Shown piece after piece: positions 17,063 through 24,911 of a stretch of DNA of 54,564 nucleotides. The first letter of the stretch is position 1; each line of letters starts with the position of its first letter. The stretch comes from Fimbriimonadales bacterium (GTDB lineage: Bacteria > Armatimonadota > Fimbriimonadia > Fimbriimonadales > Fimbriimonadaceae), in the NCBI GenBank assembly GCA_026418055.1, contig JAOACB010000003.1, forward strand, positions 2,789 to 57,352, written 5' to 3'. The notes under the pieces were generated by a model. The model did no database searches and was not told where the DNA came from. It was given only the letters and a program-made list of their open reading frames with translations. Position numbers and translations under genes: made by a program.

Positions 17063-19710
17063 GTGGCCACAATGTTCACGAGCTTCCGAGGAACGTATAC
17101 GATCTTCCGGACGGTCTTGCCGGCAAGGTGCGTTTGGACCTTCAACGAGGCTTGGGCCAGTCGTTCCACCTCAGCCTGCGGCGCCTCCGCCTCGACCTCC
17201 ACGGTGTCCCGGAGCTTCCCGTTCACCTGCACCGCGATGGTGAGGCGGTCTTCGCGGCACAGCTCCTCGCTGTACCGGGGCCAGTCCATCTGGTAGGTGA
17301 ACCCTCCGCCTCCGAGCATCTCCCAGATCTCGTCCGCTGTGTGGGGCGCAGCGGGGGACAGCACGAGGATCAGCGACTGCAGGGCCTCGCAAGCCGCCGC
17401 CTTGTCCGACTCCGATGGGGCCGACCCCACCTCGCGCAGGAACTCGTTGAAGGCATTCACGAAGGTCATGAGCGCCGCGATGTAGGTGTTGAACGCAAAC
17501 CGCTCGATGTCTTCTGTGGCCTTGCGGATCGTCTGGTGGGTCTTCCTCCGAAGGTTCCTGGCGGCGACGCTCAGTTCGCCACCCAGGCCATCCTCCCAGT
17601 CGAATCTCCACCACGGCGCGACCTCGCTGGCAAGGCGGAACACTCTCGAAAGGAACCGGGCGGCCCCCTGCAGGCCCTCATCCGTCCACTGGATCGCTTG
17701 ATCGAAGGGAGCCACGAACAGCTCGTAAACGCGCAGCGCGTCCGCGCCGTGCCTCTCGACGGCCTCGTCCGGGGTCACCACGTTGCCCTTCGACTTGCTC
17801 ATCTTCTCCCAGCGGTAAAAGACCTGGTCTGCGGGCAAGCGCGCGGCTTCCTCGAAGGTGATTTGGATGCCCGGCTGGCCCACCTCCAAGCGCTCGTTCG
17901 GCCTCGGATGGCGGAAAGGCGTTTGGGCCAGCACCATGCCTTGGTTCTGCAACCGCTGGAACGGCTCCTTCACCGGCACCAAACCCTCGTCGTACAGGAA
18001 CTTGGTCCAAAACCGCGCGTACAGGAGGTGCATCACGGCATGCTCCGCACCCCCGACGTAGCAGTCGACCGGCATCCAATAGCGAACGGCCTCAGGGGAC
18101 CACGGTTGCCTTGCGTTTTGGGGGTCGCAGAACCTCAGGAAGTACCAAGACGAGCAGGCGAAGCCGCCCATCGTGTCGGTCTCGCGCCTTGCCAGCCGAC
18201 CCTCGGAGTCGGTGCAGTTCACGAACTCCTCGATGTGAGCCAGCGGGCTGGTCCCGTCTCCGCTCGGCTCATAGTGCTCCACGTCGGGCAGCAGCACGGG
18301 CAACTGGTCGTCGGGCACGGCCTCCATGTTGCCCTCGGAGTCGTGGACGATCGGAATGGGACAACCCCAGTAACGCTGGCGACTGATGAGCCAGTCCCGC
18401 AACCGGTATTGCACCTTGCGCTCGCCGATGCCCAGAGCCTCGATCCATTCCCCGAGCGCCTTCTGGCCTTCGGCGACGCTCATCCCGGTGTACTCGCCGG
18501 AATCAACCATGACGCCGTCCTTGTCCACCCACGGCAGGTCGACCTCCGAGCCGTCCTTGGGTGCGATCACCCGTCGGATCGGGATCCCGAACTTCCGCGC
18601 GAACTCGAAGTCCCGCTCGTCGTGGGCCGGAACCGCCATGATGGCACCGGTGCCGTAGCCGTACAGCACGTAGTCGGCGATCCAGAGCGGCACCGGTTGG
18701 CCGGTGGCAGGATTGATCGCGTGGAGCCCGGTGAACACCCCGGTCTTCTCGTGGGTGGTCGCCAGACGATCCTGGTCGCTGAGCCGCTTGACCTCGGCGC
18801 GGTAGCTCTCGATCGCTTCGCGCCGATCCGGCGGCACGATCTTCAGGATCTCGTCCACCAGCGGGTGCTCCGGGGCGAGCACGGCGAACGTCATCCCAAA
18901 GATCGTGTCGATGCGCGTGGTGAAGACGCGGAAGGTCCATGGACGGCTTTCCGAGAGCAGCTCCAGCCCGTTCTCGGATGATTCGGAGCCGGAAGGCACC
19001 TCGATCCTCATCTCGAACTCGACGCCCTCGCTGCGGCCGATCCAGTTCCTCTGCATCTGCTTGATGCCTTCCGGCCAGTCCAGCTCCTCCAAGTCGTCCA
19101 GAAGCCGCTGGGCGTACGCCGTGATCTTGAAGAACCACTGCGGGATGAACCGCTTCTCGACGACGGACTCGCACCGCCAGCAGAGCCCTCCCGCGACCTC
19201 CTCGTCCGCCAGAACCGTCTTGCACTGAGGGCACCAGTTCACGGCGGCCTCCTTGCGGTAGGCGAGGCCCTTCTCGAACAGGCGCTTGAAGATCCACTGG
19301 GTCCACTTGTAGTACTCCGGGTCGCTGCTGGCGAAGCTCCGAGACCAGTCGTAGCTGATGCCGATCAGCTCCATCTGGCGCCTGTAGTTCTCCGCGTACC
19401 TCCGGACCATGGGCGCCGGGTGGACCTTGTTCTTGATCGCCTCGTTTTCGGCGGGCAGCCCGAACGCGTCGAATCCCATCGGGTGCAGGACGTTGAAGCC
19501 CTGCATGTACTTCATCCGGCAGATGACGTCGGTGGGGATGTAGTTCCGACAGTGGCCGACGCTCAAACCCGCACCGGACGGGTAAGGGAAGAAGTCCAGC
19601 CCATAGAACTTGGGACGGTCCGGATCCTGCCGGGTGGCAAACAGATCCGCGGCCTTCCATCGCTCGCGCCACTTCGCCTCGAAGGAACTCGGTTCGTAAC
19701 GATCGGGCAT
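17059..19710 (-). CDS. leuS: Leucine-tRNA ligase
   Basis: Charges tRNA-Leu. 883 residues. The start at 19710 (MPDRYEPSSFEAKW) matches the family N-terminus; the frame stays open upstream but loses similarity there. The HIGH-type motif reads GLSVGH (48-53) after YPSGA. Zinc-type cysteines occur in NWCPQCKTVLA and GLCWRCE (about 180-200). The CP1 editing domain follows (FTTRIDTIFGMTF, then HDERDFEFA). KMSKSKGNV is near residue 635, with an anticodon-binding helical domain after it. It lies 34 bp after the alkyltransferase-like gene and ends in an ATGA overlap with the thioredoxin-fold gene. Confidence 0.97.
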   Translation of the reverse strand: MPDRYEPSSFEAKWRERWKAADLFATRQDPDRPKFYGLDFFPYPSGAGLSVGHCRNYIPTDVICRMKYMQGFNVLHPMGFDAFGLPAENEAIKNKVHPAPMVRRYAENYRRQMELIGISYDWSRSFASSDPEYYKWTQWIFKRLFEKGLAYRKEAAVNWCPQCKTVLADEEVAGGLCWRCESVVEKRFIPQWFFKITAYAQRLLDDLEELDWPEGIKQMQRNWIGRSEGVEFEMRIEVPSGSESSENGLELLSESRPWTFRVFTTRIDTIFGMTFAVLAPEHPLVDEILKIVPPDRREAIESYRAEVKRLSDQDRLATTHEKTGVFTGLHAINPATGQPVPLWIADYVLYGYGTGAIMAVPAHDERDFEFARKFGIPIRRVIAPKDGSEVDLPWVDKDGVMVDSGEYTGMSVAEGQKALGEWIEALGIGERKVQYRLRDWLISRQRYWGCPIPIVHDSEGNMEAVPDDQLPVLLPDVEHYEPSGDGTSPLAHIEEFVNCTDSEGRLARRETDTMGGFACSSWYFLRFCDPQNARQPWSPEAVRYWMPVDCYVGGAEHAVMHLLYARFWTKFLYDEGLVPVKEPFQRLQNQGMVLAQTPFRHPRPNERLEVGQPGIQITFEEAARLPADQVFYRWEKMSKSKGNVVTPDEAVERHGADALRVYELFVAPFDQAIQWTDEGLQGAARFLSRVFRLASEVAPWWRFDWEDGLGGELSVAARNLRRKTHQTIRKATEDIERFAFNTYIAALMTFVNAFNEFLREVGSAPSESDKAAACEALQSLILVLSPAAPHTADEIWEMLGGGGFTYQMDWPRYSEELCREDRLTIAVQVNGKLRDTVEVEAEAPQAEVERLAQASLKVQTHLAGKTVRKIVYVPRKLVNIVAT

Positions 19711-19744
19711 CGCTTTGAATGTACCCGAGGCCCCGCTGGCGAAC

Positions 19745-20044
19745 TCAGAAGGCGTGCTGGGCCGCCTCCATGTCCACCCTGTCTCCCTCGAATGGCACGC
19801 CCTCCGCCTCGAGGAGGCTGCGCTGGACTGCGGCGAGGCGCGGATCACGCCTTCCGACCACCAATCGACCGTCCCTTGCGACCACTCGCCACCAAGGCAC
19901 GTCCGCCGGCGCGAGGGCCATCCATTTGCCGACGATCAGACCCGATACAGGAGGGATCAGTTCTCGGCCGCAATCGCCGTAACTGGCCACGCGCCCGGTC
20001 GGGATCGACCGCACCACCTGCCAGAGCTCGTCCCTGCGGCTCAT
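19745..20044 (-). CDS. Alkyltransferase-like (ATL) DNA-binding protein
   Basis: 99 residues, consisting only of the winged-helix DNA-binding domain of O6-alkylguanine-DNA methyltransferases. IPTGRVASYGDCGREL at the N-terminus and the active-site loop VPWWRVVARDGRLV near 58-71 identify it. The alkyl-acceptor cysteine of PCHRV is Trp, as in ATL proteins, which bind alkylated guanine and hand it to nucleotide-excision repair (established for ATL1/eATL). Here the following His is also Trp, giving PWWRV. The start overlaps the stop of the upstream amidohydrolase gene (ATGA). Not a methyltransferase by sequence. Confidence 0.87.
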   Translation of the reverse strand: MSRRDELWQVVRSIPTGRVASYGDCGRELIPPVSGLIVGKWMALAPADVPWWRVVARDGRLVVGRRDPRLAAVQRSLLEAEGVPFEGDRVDMEAAQHAF

Positions 20045-21210
20045 GCCGGTCCAGAGATCCAGAACACGGCCTCGGGGCGGCCGAGCTGCACGAGGTCTTC
20101 CGTCTCCCGCGCGTCGGGGAGGTTCAAACCGATCAAGGGAACGCTCGAACCCGGCTGGATCCGCCAGTCGGGCCCTCCGACCGACCGAGCTCCTTCGGTT
20201 GTGGCCATCGTCCACACGTCCTCGGCGGTGAGAGGCTCTCCCAGCTCGCGCGACAGCTCAAGCGCAAGGCGCATCTCCTCGAACATATCCGGAACACCGG
20301 CGCTGGCCGCGGAGTCCGTTCCCATCCCAACCGCCACTCCGGCCTCCCGCAACCGCCGGATCGGCGCGGCCGGACAACCCAACGCACGATTGGAGCGGGG
20401 ACAGTGGGCGACGGCGGCGCCTCCCCGCGCGATGGTGGCGACGTCCTCGTCATCCAGATCGCAGCAGTGCACCCATTGCGCGCCGGGACGGCACAGTCCC
20501 AGTCGCGCCAAGTACTGGGTAGCCGATTGGGCCTCGGGGCGAGCGTGCCCCAGCCCTTGGTGCAGTTCGGCCATCGGACCGACGCCCTCGGCCAGCCATC
20601 GCCTCTCGTGCACGGACTCTGCAACATGGATACTCACCGGACGACCGCTCTCGCCGAACCACTGCAGGGTCGAGGGGTCCACGGTGTAGGGGGAATGAGG
20701 ACTCGGGAAAACCGGGATACCCTCGGCGGCGGCCGCATGAGAGCGAGCTATGCCCGCCACCCGGTCGCGCAACGGTTCCGGCGACTCCCATTCGCGCAGG
20801 GTGATGGTTTCCTGAAAAACGATCCCGCTCAAACCCGCCGCTCGCATCGCGCGCACCGAGACCGGCAGGTCGGAGTGCTCCACGAGCCAGGCCACGCCGC
20901 TGGCTCTGTTCTCTCGGGCCGCCAACGCCGCCCCCTGCAACGACTCCTCCTCCGTCAGCCTCCGCTTCTGTGGCAGCAGGCGCTGGATCCATTCCCAGAA
21001 GTCTCCTCCCTCAACCCGACCCAGGAGCGTCCGGTACTCGAGGTGGGAGTGCGCGTTGACGAAGGCGGGAGAAACGACGAAGGGCTCGGGCACGCCGGTG
21101 TGCGGGCGAAGCTCCGCGATGGTCCGGCCTTCGAGCAAAAGCTCGACGCCAAGCTCGAGCCTGCCTTCCAGAACAACCCCGATTGGCCGAATCAGAGATC
21201 GGTCGCCCAA
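20041..21210 (-). CDS. Amidohydrolase-family deaminase/hydrolase (SsnA/TrzN-like)
   Basis: Metal-dependent hydrolase, about 389 residues. Features: NAHSHLEY (first metal HxH), VFPSPHSPYTVDPS, SIHVAES with an HE following, CPRSNRALG and VGMGTDSAAS (metal Asp). These match the cytosine deaminase/chlorohydrolase branch that includes aminofutalosine and guanine-type deaminases; the substrate is not assignable. The start is uncertain. The open frame runs back to 21537, but sequence upstream of about 21210 is in shadow of the prepilin gene, and TTG 21210 is the first plausible codon, overlapping the prepilin end by 19 bp. The stop overlaps the ATL start. Confidence 0.82.
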   Translation of the reverse strand: MGDRSLIRPIGVVLEGRLELGVELLLEGRTIAELRPHTGVPEPFVVSPAFVNAHSHLEYRTLLGRVEGGDFWEWIQRLLPQKRRLTEEESLQGAALAARENRASGVAWLVEHSDLPVSVRAMRAAGLSGIVFQETITLREWESPEPLRDRVAGIARSHAAAAEGIPVFPSPHSPYTVDPSTLQWFGESGRPVSIHVAESVHERRWLAEGVGPMAELHQGLGHARPEAQSATQYLARLGLCRPGAQWVHCCDLDDEDVATIARGGAAVAHCPRSNRALGCPAAPIRRLREAGVAVGMGTDSAASAGVPDMFEEMRLALELSRELGEPLTAEDVWTMATTEGARSVGGPDWRIQPGSSVPLIGLNLPDARETEDLVQLGRPEAVFWISGPA

Positions 21211-21863
21211 GCTCGCTGAACCTCGCTGAAGCTGCGCGATTTGGCGTGGAAGTCGCCGAACAGCACGTTGTAGCGATAGCCCTTCGTCTTGGCGAGGTAG
21301 CTTTCGAAGGAGTCCTCCTCGGTCAGGCGCCCCGAGGAGCCGTGCCAGTGCCCCGCGGCGTCGAACAGCACGTTGACGTCGGCCGGGAGCTGGAAGTCGG
21401 TCTGCGAGAAGAACCGAAACGCGATCTCCGTGCGGAAGAAGTAGCTCGACCCGTAGGTCGCGTGCATCGACGGAGCGCTCTCGAACCGTAGGGGGAAGTT
21501 GTTGTCCAGCACCGAGGTTCCGTCGTCGGAGGGACACCGGAAGATGTCGCGGCTCTTCGTGTAAGGCCCGAGCGCTTCATGGAGCAGCGGCAGATAGGGT
21601 ATTCGGGCTTGGAAGTCCGGGAACTCCGACCAGATCTCGGGGCGGTACTTATCGGAAGCGTCCACCGCCTGCGGAAACCGATCGTCGTAGTCCGCCATGT
21701 ACAACCCGATCGCCGATCCGAGCTGCTTCAGATTCGATAGGCAGGCCGCCTGTTTGGCCCTGGCTTTGGCGCGCGAGAACACTGGGAACAAGAGCCCAGC
21801 AAGGATCGCGAGGATCGCGACCACAACAAGGACCTCAATGAGGGTGAACGCCCGGTTCCTCAC
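21192..21863 (-). CDS. Type IV pilin-like (prepilin) protein
   Basis: About 223 residues from GTG 21863. The N-terminus is VRNRAFTLIEVLVVVAILAIL, a class III signal cut before Phe by prepilin peptidase, followed by the hydrophobic helix and GLLFPVFSRAKARAKQAACLSNLKQ, the arrangement common in Armatimonadota/Planctomycetes pseudopilins. The globular part contains FRCPSDDGTS and ends with NVLFGDFHAKSRSFSE, resembling the H-x9-DG-type C-terminus of DUF1559-like prepilins. Pilin-type or secretion-pseudopilin roles are possible. No assembly ATPase or peptidase gene is in the window. It faces away from the NlpC/P60 gene across 153 bp. Confidence 0.88.
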   Translation of the reverse strand: MRNRAFTLIEVLVVVAILAILAGLLFPVFSRAKARAKQAACLSNLKQLGSAIGLYMADYDDRFPQAVDASDKYRPEIWSEFPDFQARIPYLPLLHEALGPYTKSRDIFRCPSDDGTSVLDNNFPLRFESAPSMHATYGSSYFFRTEIAFRFFSQTDFQLPADVNVLFDAAGHWHGSSGRLTEEDSFESYLAKTKGYRYNVLFGDFHAKSRSFSEVQRAWATDL

Positions 21864-21921
21864 GAGCAACTTTACGGCTCGGAGGCCGCGGGCGTTCCGG
21901 ACCACGCGGGAGGATTCCGCC

Positions 21922-21950
21922 TTGCCACCCGCAGAAGGAGCGGGTATAGT
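21922..21950 (+). promoter_or_regulatory. Sigma-70-type promoter for the NlpC/P60 gene
   Basis: TTGCCA (21922-21927) and TATAGT (21945-21950) are separated by exactly 17 bp, each differing from consensus at one or two positions. The implied start near 21957 gives a leader of about 60 nt before the TTG start at 22017, with AGGAGGG at 22002-22008. Confidence 0.6.
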
Positions 21951-22016
21951 GCTTCCACCTGTCAGTGTCGCCGTCGCACGGTGCGGCCAGCCGACCCAAC
22001 GAGGAGGGAGAGGGTC

Positions 22017-23240
22017 TTGGAGAGACTGAAGTTTGCGCTGGGCCTGTTTGCTTCGATGACAGGCCTGGCCCACGGGCAGAGCGACAAGACGTACATCGTT
22101 CGGGAAGGGGACACGCTCTCCGGAATCGCGGAAAGGTTTGGAGTTTCCGCAGCCCAAATCCAGCAGGTCAATCGGCTCAGCAACCCGCACAGCCTGAAGC
22201 CGGGTCAGACGCTGAGGTTGCCCAGCGAGAAATTGGCGCGCCAATTGCCGACTCTGCTGCAGAAGATCCGTCAAGCGGCGAAGCCCTTGAAAACCGCCGG
22301 TTCGGTCGCCGCCTCGCCCCCCTTACGGCCGTTGCAGGCCCAGACGCGTGGCTCGTCGCAGGCCAAGACCTACACGGTTCGGCCGGGCGACAACGATTGG
22401 ATCATCGCGGCACGGGTTGGAACCACCCCGAAGCGATTGAGGGAGGCCAATCCGGGCGTCGTCTGGACCAGGCTGCAGATTGGAAGCCGCTTGGCTCTTC
22501 CGGCAGACGCCTCGATGCCGAGGCAAGAAGCCGTGGCCAGCATTCGCTCGCGGTACGCCAAGGTGGCGAGGGACTCCGTGGTGGTCCGCAGCGGCCCGAG
22601 CTCCGATTCCAGAAAGGTCGTCGTCGTGCCGAGCGGCACCTTGGTTAAGGTGCTCGATCGGTCGGGCGGCTGGTACAAGCTTCGCTTTCCGTTGGGGACC
22701 GTCGGTTGGGTTCGCGGAGACTTGCTCAAGCCCGCCAGCCGGCCGCCCGTCCAAGTTGCCTCCCGCCGAATCAGGCGCCTCTCGGACGAGCCGGGGCGAC
22801 TTCGGCGCGAGCCACCGAGGAGGACTGCGGCCAGCGGGGTCGTGGTCGGGAAACTGCCCGAGGGCGACGGTTCGGTTCTCAGCACTGCGTTCGCGATGCG
22901 CGGCACCCGCTACCGCTACGGCGCGAGCTCCCGATCTGCCGTGGATTGCTCCGGCTTCACGAGGCTCGTGTTTCAGCGGCACGGGGTGTCGTTGCCCCAC
23001 AGCAGCCGCGCCCAGGCGAACGTCGGCGTGAGCGTGCCCAAGTCGCAGCTGCAGAAGGGAGACCTGGTGTTCTTCAAGACCAACCGGGGAACGCGCATCA
23101 ACCACGTGGGCATCTACATTGGCAACGGCCAGTTCATCCATGCGAGCAGCGGCGGCGGCAGGGTGCAGGTGAACTCTCTCAACGAGGGCTATTACGCCAA
23201 GCGGTACGCCGGAGCCCGGCGGGTGAAGAGCTCCAAGTGA
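22017..23240 (+). CDS. LysM-SH3-NlpC/P60 peptidoglycan endopeptidase
   Basis: Secreted cell-wall hydrolase, 407 residues from TTG 22017, chosen for the AGGAGGG eight bases upstream and because the protein then starts with a signal peptide (LKFALGLFASMTGLAHGQ). Domain order: LysM 1 (about 24-70), LysM 2 (about 115-162), bacterial SH3 (about 185-240), basic linker, NlpC/P60 (about 290-400). The catalytic Cys is C311 in VDCSGFTRL, with His363 in NHVGIYIG and a third polar His375 in FIHASS. The family cleaves D-Glu-mDAP stem-peptide bonds. Two LysM domains tether it to peptidoglycan. It is transcribed from the promoter at 21922-21950 and precedes tRNA-Glu. Confidence 0.94.
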   Translation: MERLKFALGLFASMTGLAHGQSDKTYIVREGDTLSGIAERFGVSAAQIQQVNRLSNPHSLKPGQTLRLPSEKLARQLPTLLQKIRQAAKPLKTAGSVAASPPLRPLQAQTRGSSQAKTYTVRPGDNDWIIAARVGTTPKRLREANPGVVWTRLQIGSRLALPADASMPRQEAVASIRSRYAKVARDSVVVRSGPSSDSRKVVVVPSGTLVKVLDRSGGWYKLRFPLGTVGWVRGDLLKPASRPPVQVASRRIRRLSDEPGRLRREPPRRTAASGVVVGKLPEGDGSVLSTAFAMRGTRYRYGASSRSAVDCSGFTRLVFQRHGVSLPHSSRAQANVGVSVPKSQLQKGDLVFFKTNRGTRINHVGIYIGNGQFIHASSGGGRVQVNSLNEGYYAKRYAGARRVKSSK

Positions 23241-23265
23241 GCGTAGAGTAGGCCGTGGGGCCACC

Positions 23266-23295
23266 TTGAGGCAAGGGCCCGCCGTGTGCCATCAT
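23266..23295 (+). promoter_or_regulatory. Possible promoter of tRNA-Glu
   Basis: TTGAGG (23266-23271) and CATCAT (23290-23295) are spaced 18 bp apart, placing initiation a few bases before the mature tRNA 5' end at 23307. Both boxes are imperfect, so read-through from the NlpC/P60 gene is an alternative. Confidence 0.35.
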
Positions 23296-23306
23296 GGAGA
23301 TCGCGT

Positions 23307-23382
23307 GGCCCGGTCGTCTAGTGGTTAGGATGCCGCCCTTTCAAGGCGGAGGTCGCGGGTTCAAGTCCCGTCCGGGCTACCA
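23307..23382 (+). tRNA. tRNA-Glu (anticodon TTC)
   Basis: 76 nt forming a full cloverleaf. The acceptor stem GGCCCGG pairs with CCGGGCT (one G-U at the first pair), with discriminator A and an encoded CCA end at 23380-23382. The anticodon stem CCGCC/GGCGG encloses loop CTTTCAA, giving anticodon TTC for glutamate codons GAA/GAG. The T arm has GGTTCAAGTCC. The last six bases overlap the stop codon of the NIF3-family gene on the other strand. Confidence 0.97.
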
Positions 23383-24486
23383 TCGGACGACCGGCCTTCC
23401 CGCTTCGCCTTCTTCAGGCTCGAAGAACAACCACTCAACTTCCGGAAACTCCGCCCCAAGGAACTCGCGCAGCCGCATCGTTCCCGGATTCTCCGTGGCG
23501 TAGTGCCCTGCCGCAATCATGGCGAGGCCGGCTTCCGAAGCGGCCAGGGCATGGTGCTGACGGACTTCGCCCGTGACGAGCACCTGCGCCCCCGCGGTCA
23601 GCGCGTCCCTCCAAAGGTCGTCGCCCGCGCCTCCCACCACCGCGATCCTGCGCACCGTTGCGTCAGGCTTGCCCCACAGCCAGCAACGCGTCTGCAGACG
23701 CTCGTCGACGAATCTGGCGAAATCTCCGAGCGCCGAAGGCTCCCGGAGAGCGCCGATCCTGCCGATCGGCCATGGGGCACGGTCCTCCAGCGGGAGGATG
23801 TCGAAGGCCGGCTCCTCGTACGGATGATGGGCTCGGAGCGCCTCCAGCGCCGCGGCGACTCGGGCGCGCGGCACAAGCATCTCCACCCTGTCCTCCTCGA
23901 CGCACTCGACGGCGTTCGGTTGCCCGATGGCTGGGTTGGAGCCCTCCAACGGTCGGAAGGTGCCTGTCCCACGCGAGTAGAACGCGCACCTGCGGTACAG
24001 TCCGATCTCCCCGCAACCGGCCTCGGACAGCGCATCGATGACGCGGTCTGTGGACTCGCGGGGCACGAACACGACGAGCTTCGCCTCGCGAGCTGGGCCG
24101 GACGGGCCGAACGGGCGCACGTCCTGCAGGCCCAGGATCTCGGCGAGAACGTCGTTCACACCGCCATGGGCGGCGTCCCAATTGGTGTGGGCCGAGATCA
24201 GAGCGATGGAGCGCTCAGCAAGAAACAAGGCGAGGCGCCCCTCCTCGCTCTCGTCGGTGAGCCGCGCCAGCTGGCGGAAGAACAGCGGGTGGTGGGTGAC
24301 GAGCAGCTCCGCAGAGAGCTCTGCGGCCTTGGATGCCGCGCCCATGGATCGGTCGAGCGAGACCAGCGCTCTTGTGACCGTTTGGGATCGTCGACCAACC
24401 TGCAATCCGACCGGATCATCCTGGTAGGCGGACCGCCAAGGGGCCTTGCGGTCGATCCGATCCAACACTTCGCCCACCGTCGCCAT
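23377..24486 (-). CDS. NIF3/YqfO-family dinuclear metal-centre protein
   Basis: 369 residues. N- and C-terminal NIF3 halves flank an inserted CutA/PII-like domain (about 130-225), the longer YqfO-type build. Metal-site motifs: LVTHHPLFF near 63, SAHTNWDAA near 98, and the C-terminal VTGEVRQHHAL and AAGHYATE. Members are annotated GTP cyclohydrolase 1 type 2, but the true role in bacteria is unsettled (established caution). The stop codon TAG lies inside the 3' end of the convergent tRNA-Glu gene, an unusually tight arrangement that constrains both. Confidence 0.92.
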   Translation of the reverse strand: MATVGEVLDRIDRKAPWRSAYQDDPVGLQVGRRSQTVTRALVSLDRSMGAASKAAELSAELLVTHHPLFFRQLARLTDESEEGRLALFLAERSIALISAHTNWDAAHGGVNDVLAEILGLQDVRPFGPSGPAREAKLVVFVPRESTDRVIDALSEAGCGEIGLYRRCAFYSRGTGTFRPLEGSNPAIGQPNAVECVEEDRVEMLVPRARVAAALEALRAHHPYEEPAFDILPLEDRAPWPIGRIGALREPSALGDFARFVDERLQTRCWLWGKPDATVRRIAVVGGAGDDLWRDALTAGAQVLVTGEVRQHHALAASEAGLAMIAAGHYATENPGTMRLREFLGAEFPEVEWLFFEPEEGEAGRPVVRW

Positions 24487-24545
24487 GGGCGGAATTCTGG
24501 CTCAAGAGTCGCGGAACGTTGGAGGGCCGCCGGGCAGGCGGGGGA

Positions 24546-24770
24546 TCAATCCCCCGCCTGTTCAAGCTCGCGCGCTGCTCCGTTCGGGCCGACGAAGAAG
24601 GATGATGGCTTTCTCAGATGGCCCACTTGCAGGCAATAGTCCGCAAGCTTTCGAAGTGCGCGCTCCGAGGTGGTATTCAGCCTCTGTGGACTGGTCAGAC
24701 ACAGTTCCAAGAGCTGGAACGCCTCCTCTTCGGTGAGCTCTAGCCCGGCTGGGTCCTTACCCGCCGACAT
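24546..24770 (-). CDS. Small acidic protein of unknown function
   Basis: 74 residues, not recognised. Supported by an AGGAGGG ribosome binding site four bases before ATG 24770 and by a perfect TATAAT at -10 distance further upstream. The protein reads as helical (LTEEEAFQLLELCLTS, then SERALRKLADYCLQ) with a looser C-terminus containing SSFFVGPNG. No signal peptide or TM segment. It lies 59 bp upstream of the NIF3-like gene, on the same strand. Confidence 0.65.
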   Translation of the reverse strand: MSAGKDPAGLELTEEEAFQLLELCLTSPQRLNTTSERALRKLADYCLQVGHLRKPSSFFVGPNGAARELEQAGD

Positions 24771-24797
24771 AGATCCCTCCTGGAGAAGCGACTCCTC

Positions 24798-24803
24798 ATT
24801 ATA
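24798..24803 (-). promoter_or_regulatory. TATAAT -10 element for the small acidic protein gene
   Basis: On the minus strand the hexamer is a perfect TATAAT, with initiation expected near 24791. That leaves a leader of about 20 nt with AGGAGGG before ATG 24770. A good -35 at 17 bp is not seen. Confidence 0.45.
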
Positions 24804-24911
24804 GACGTTGTTCCACACTGGGACGTTCCGCACCCGCTCTACTTGTTCGGCAGAACCGGTGAGCTGGGACAGGGCGACGACCGAAAACAGGTATGCGGGT
24901 ATTCTGCGCTG

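Noticed and set aside
17053-18981. 642-codon ORF antisense to leuS
   Set aside because: leuS is unambiguous on the other strand; this frame shows no domains.
19711-19848. N-terminal extension of leuS to 19848
   Set aside because: It overlaps the ATL gene and is unlike LeuRS N-termini; MPDRYEPSSF at 19710 fits the family.
23250-23282. GC-rich GGGGCC/GGGCCC hairpin after the NlpC/P60 gene
   Set aside because: Short imperfect stem without T-run; overlaps a possible tRNA promoter.
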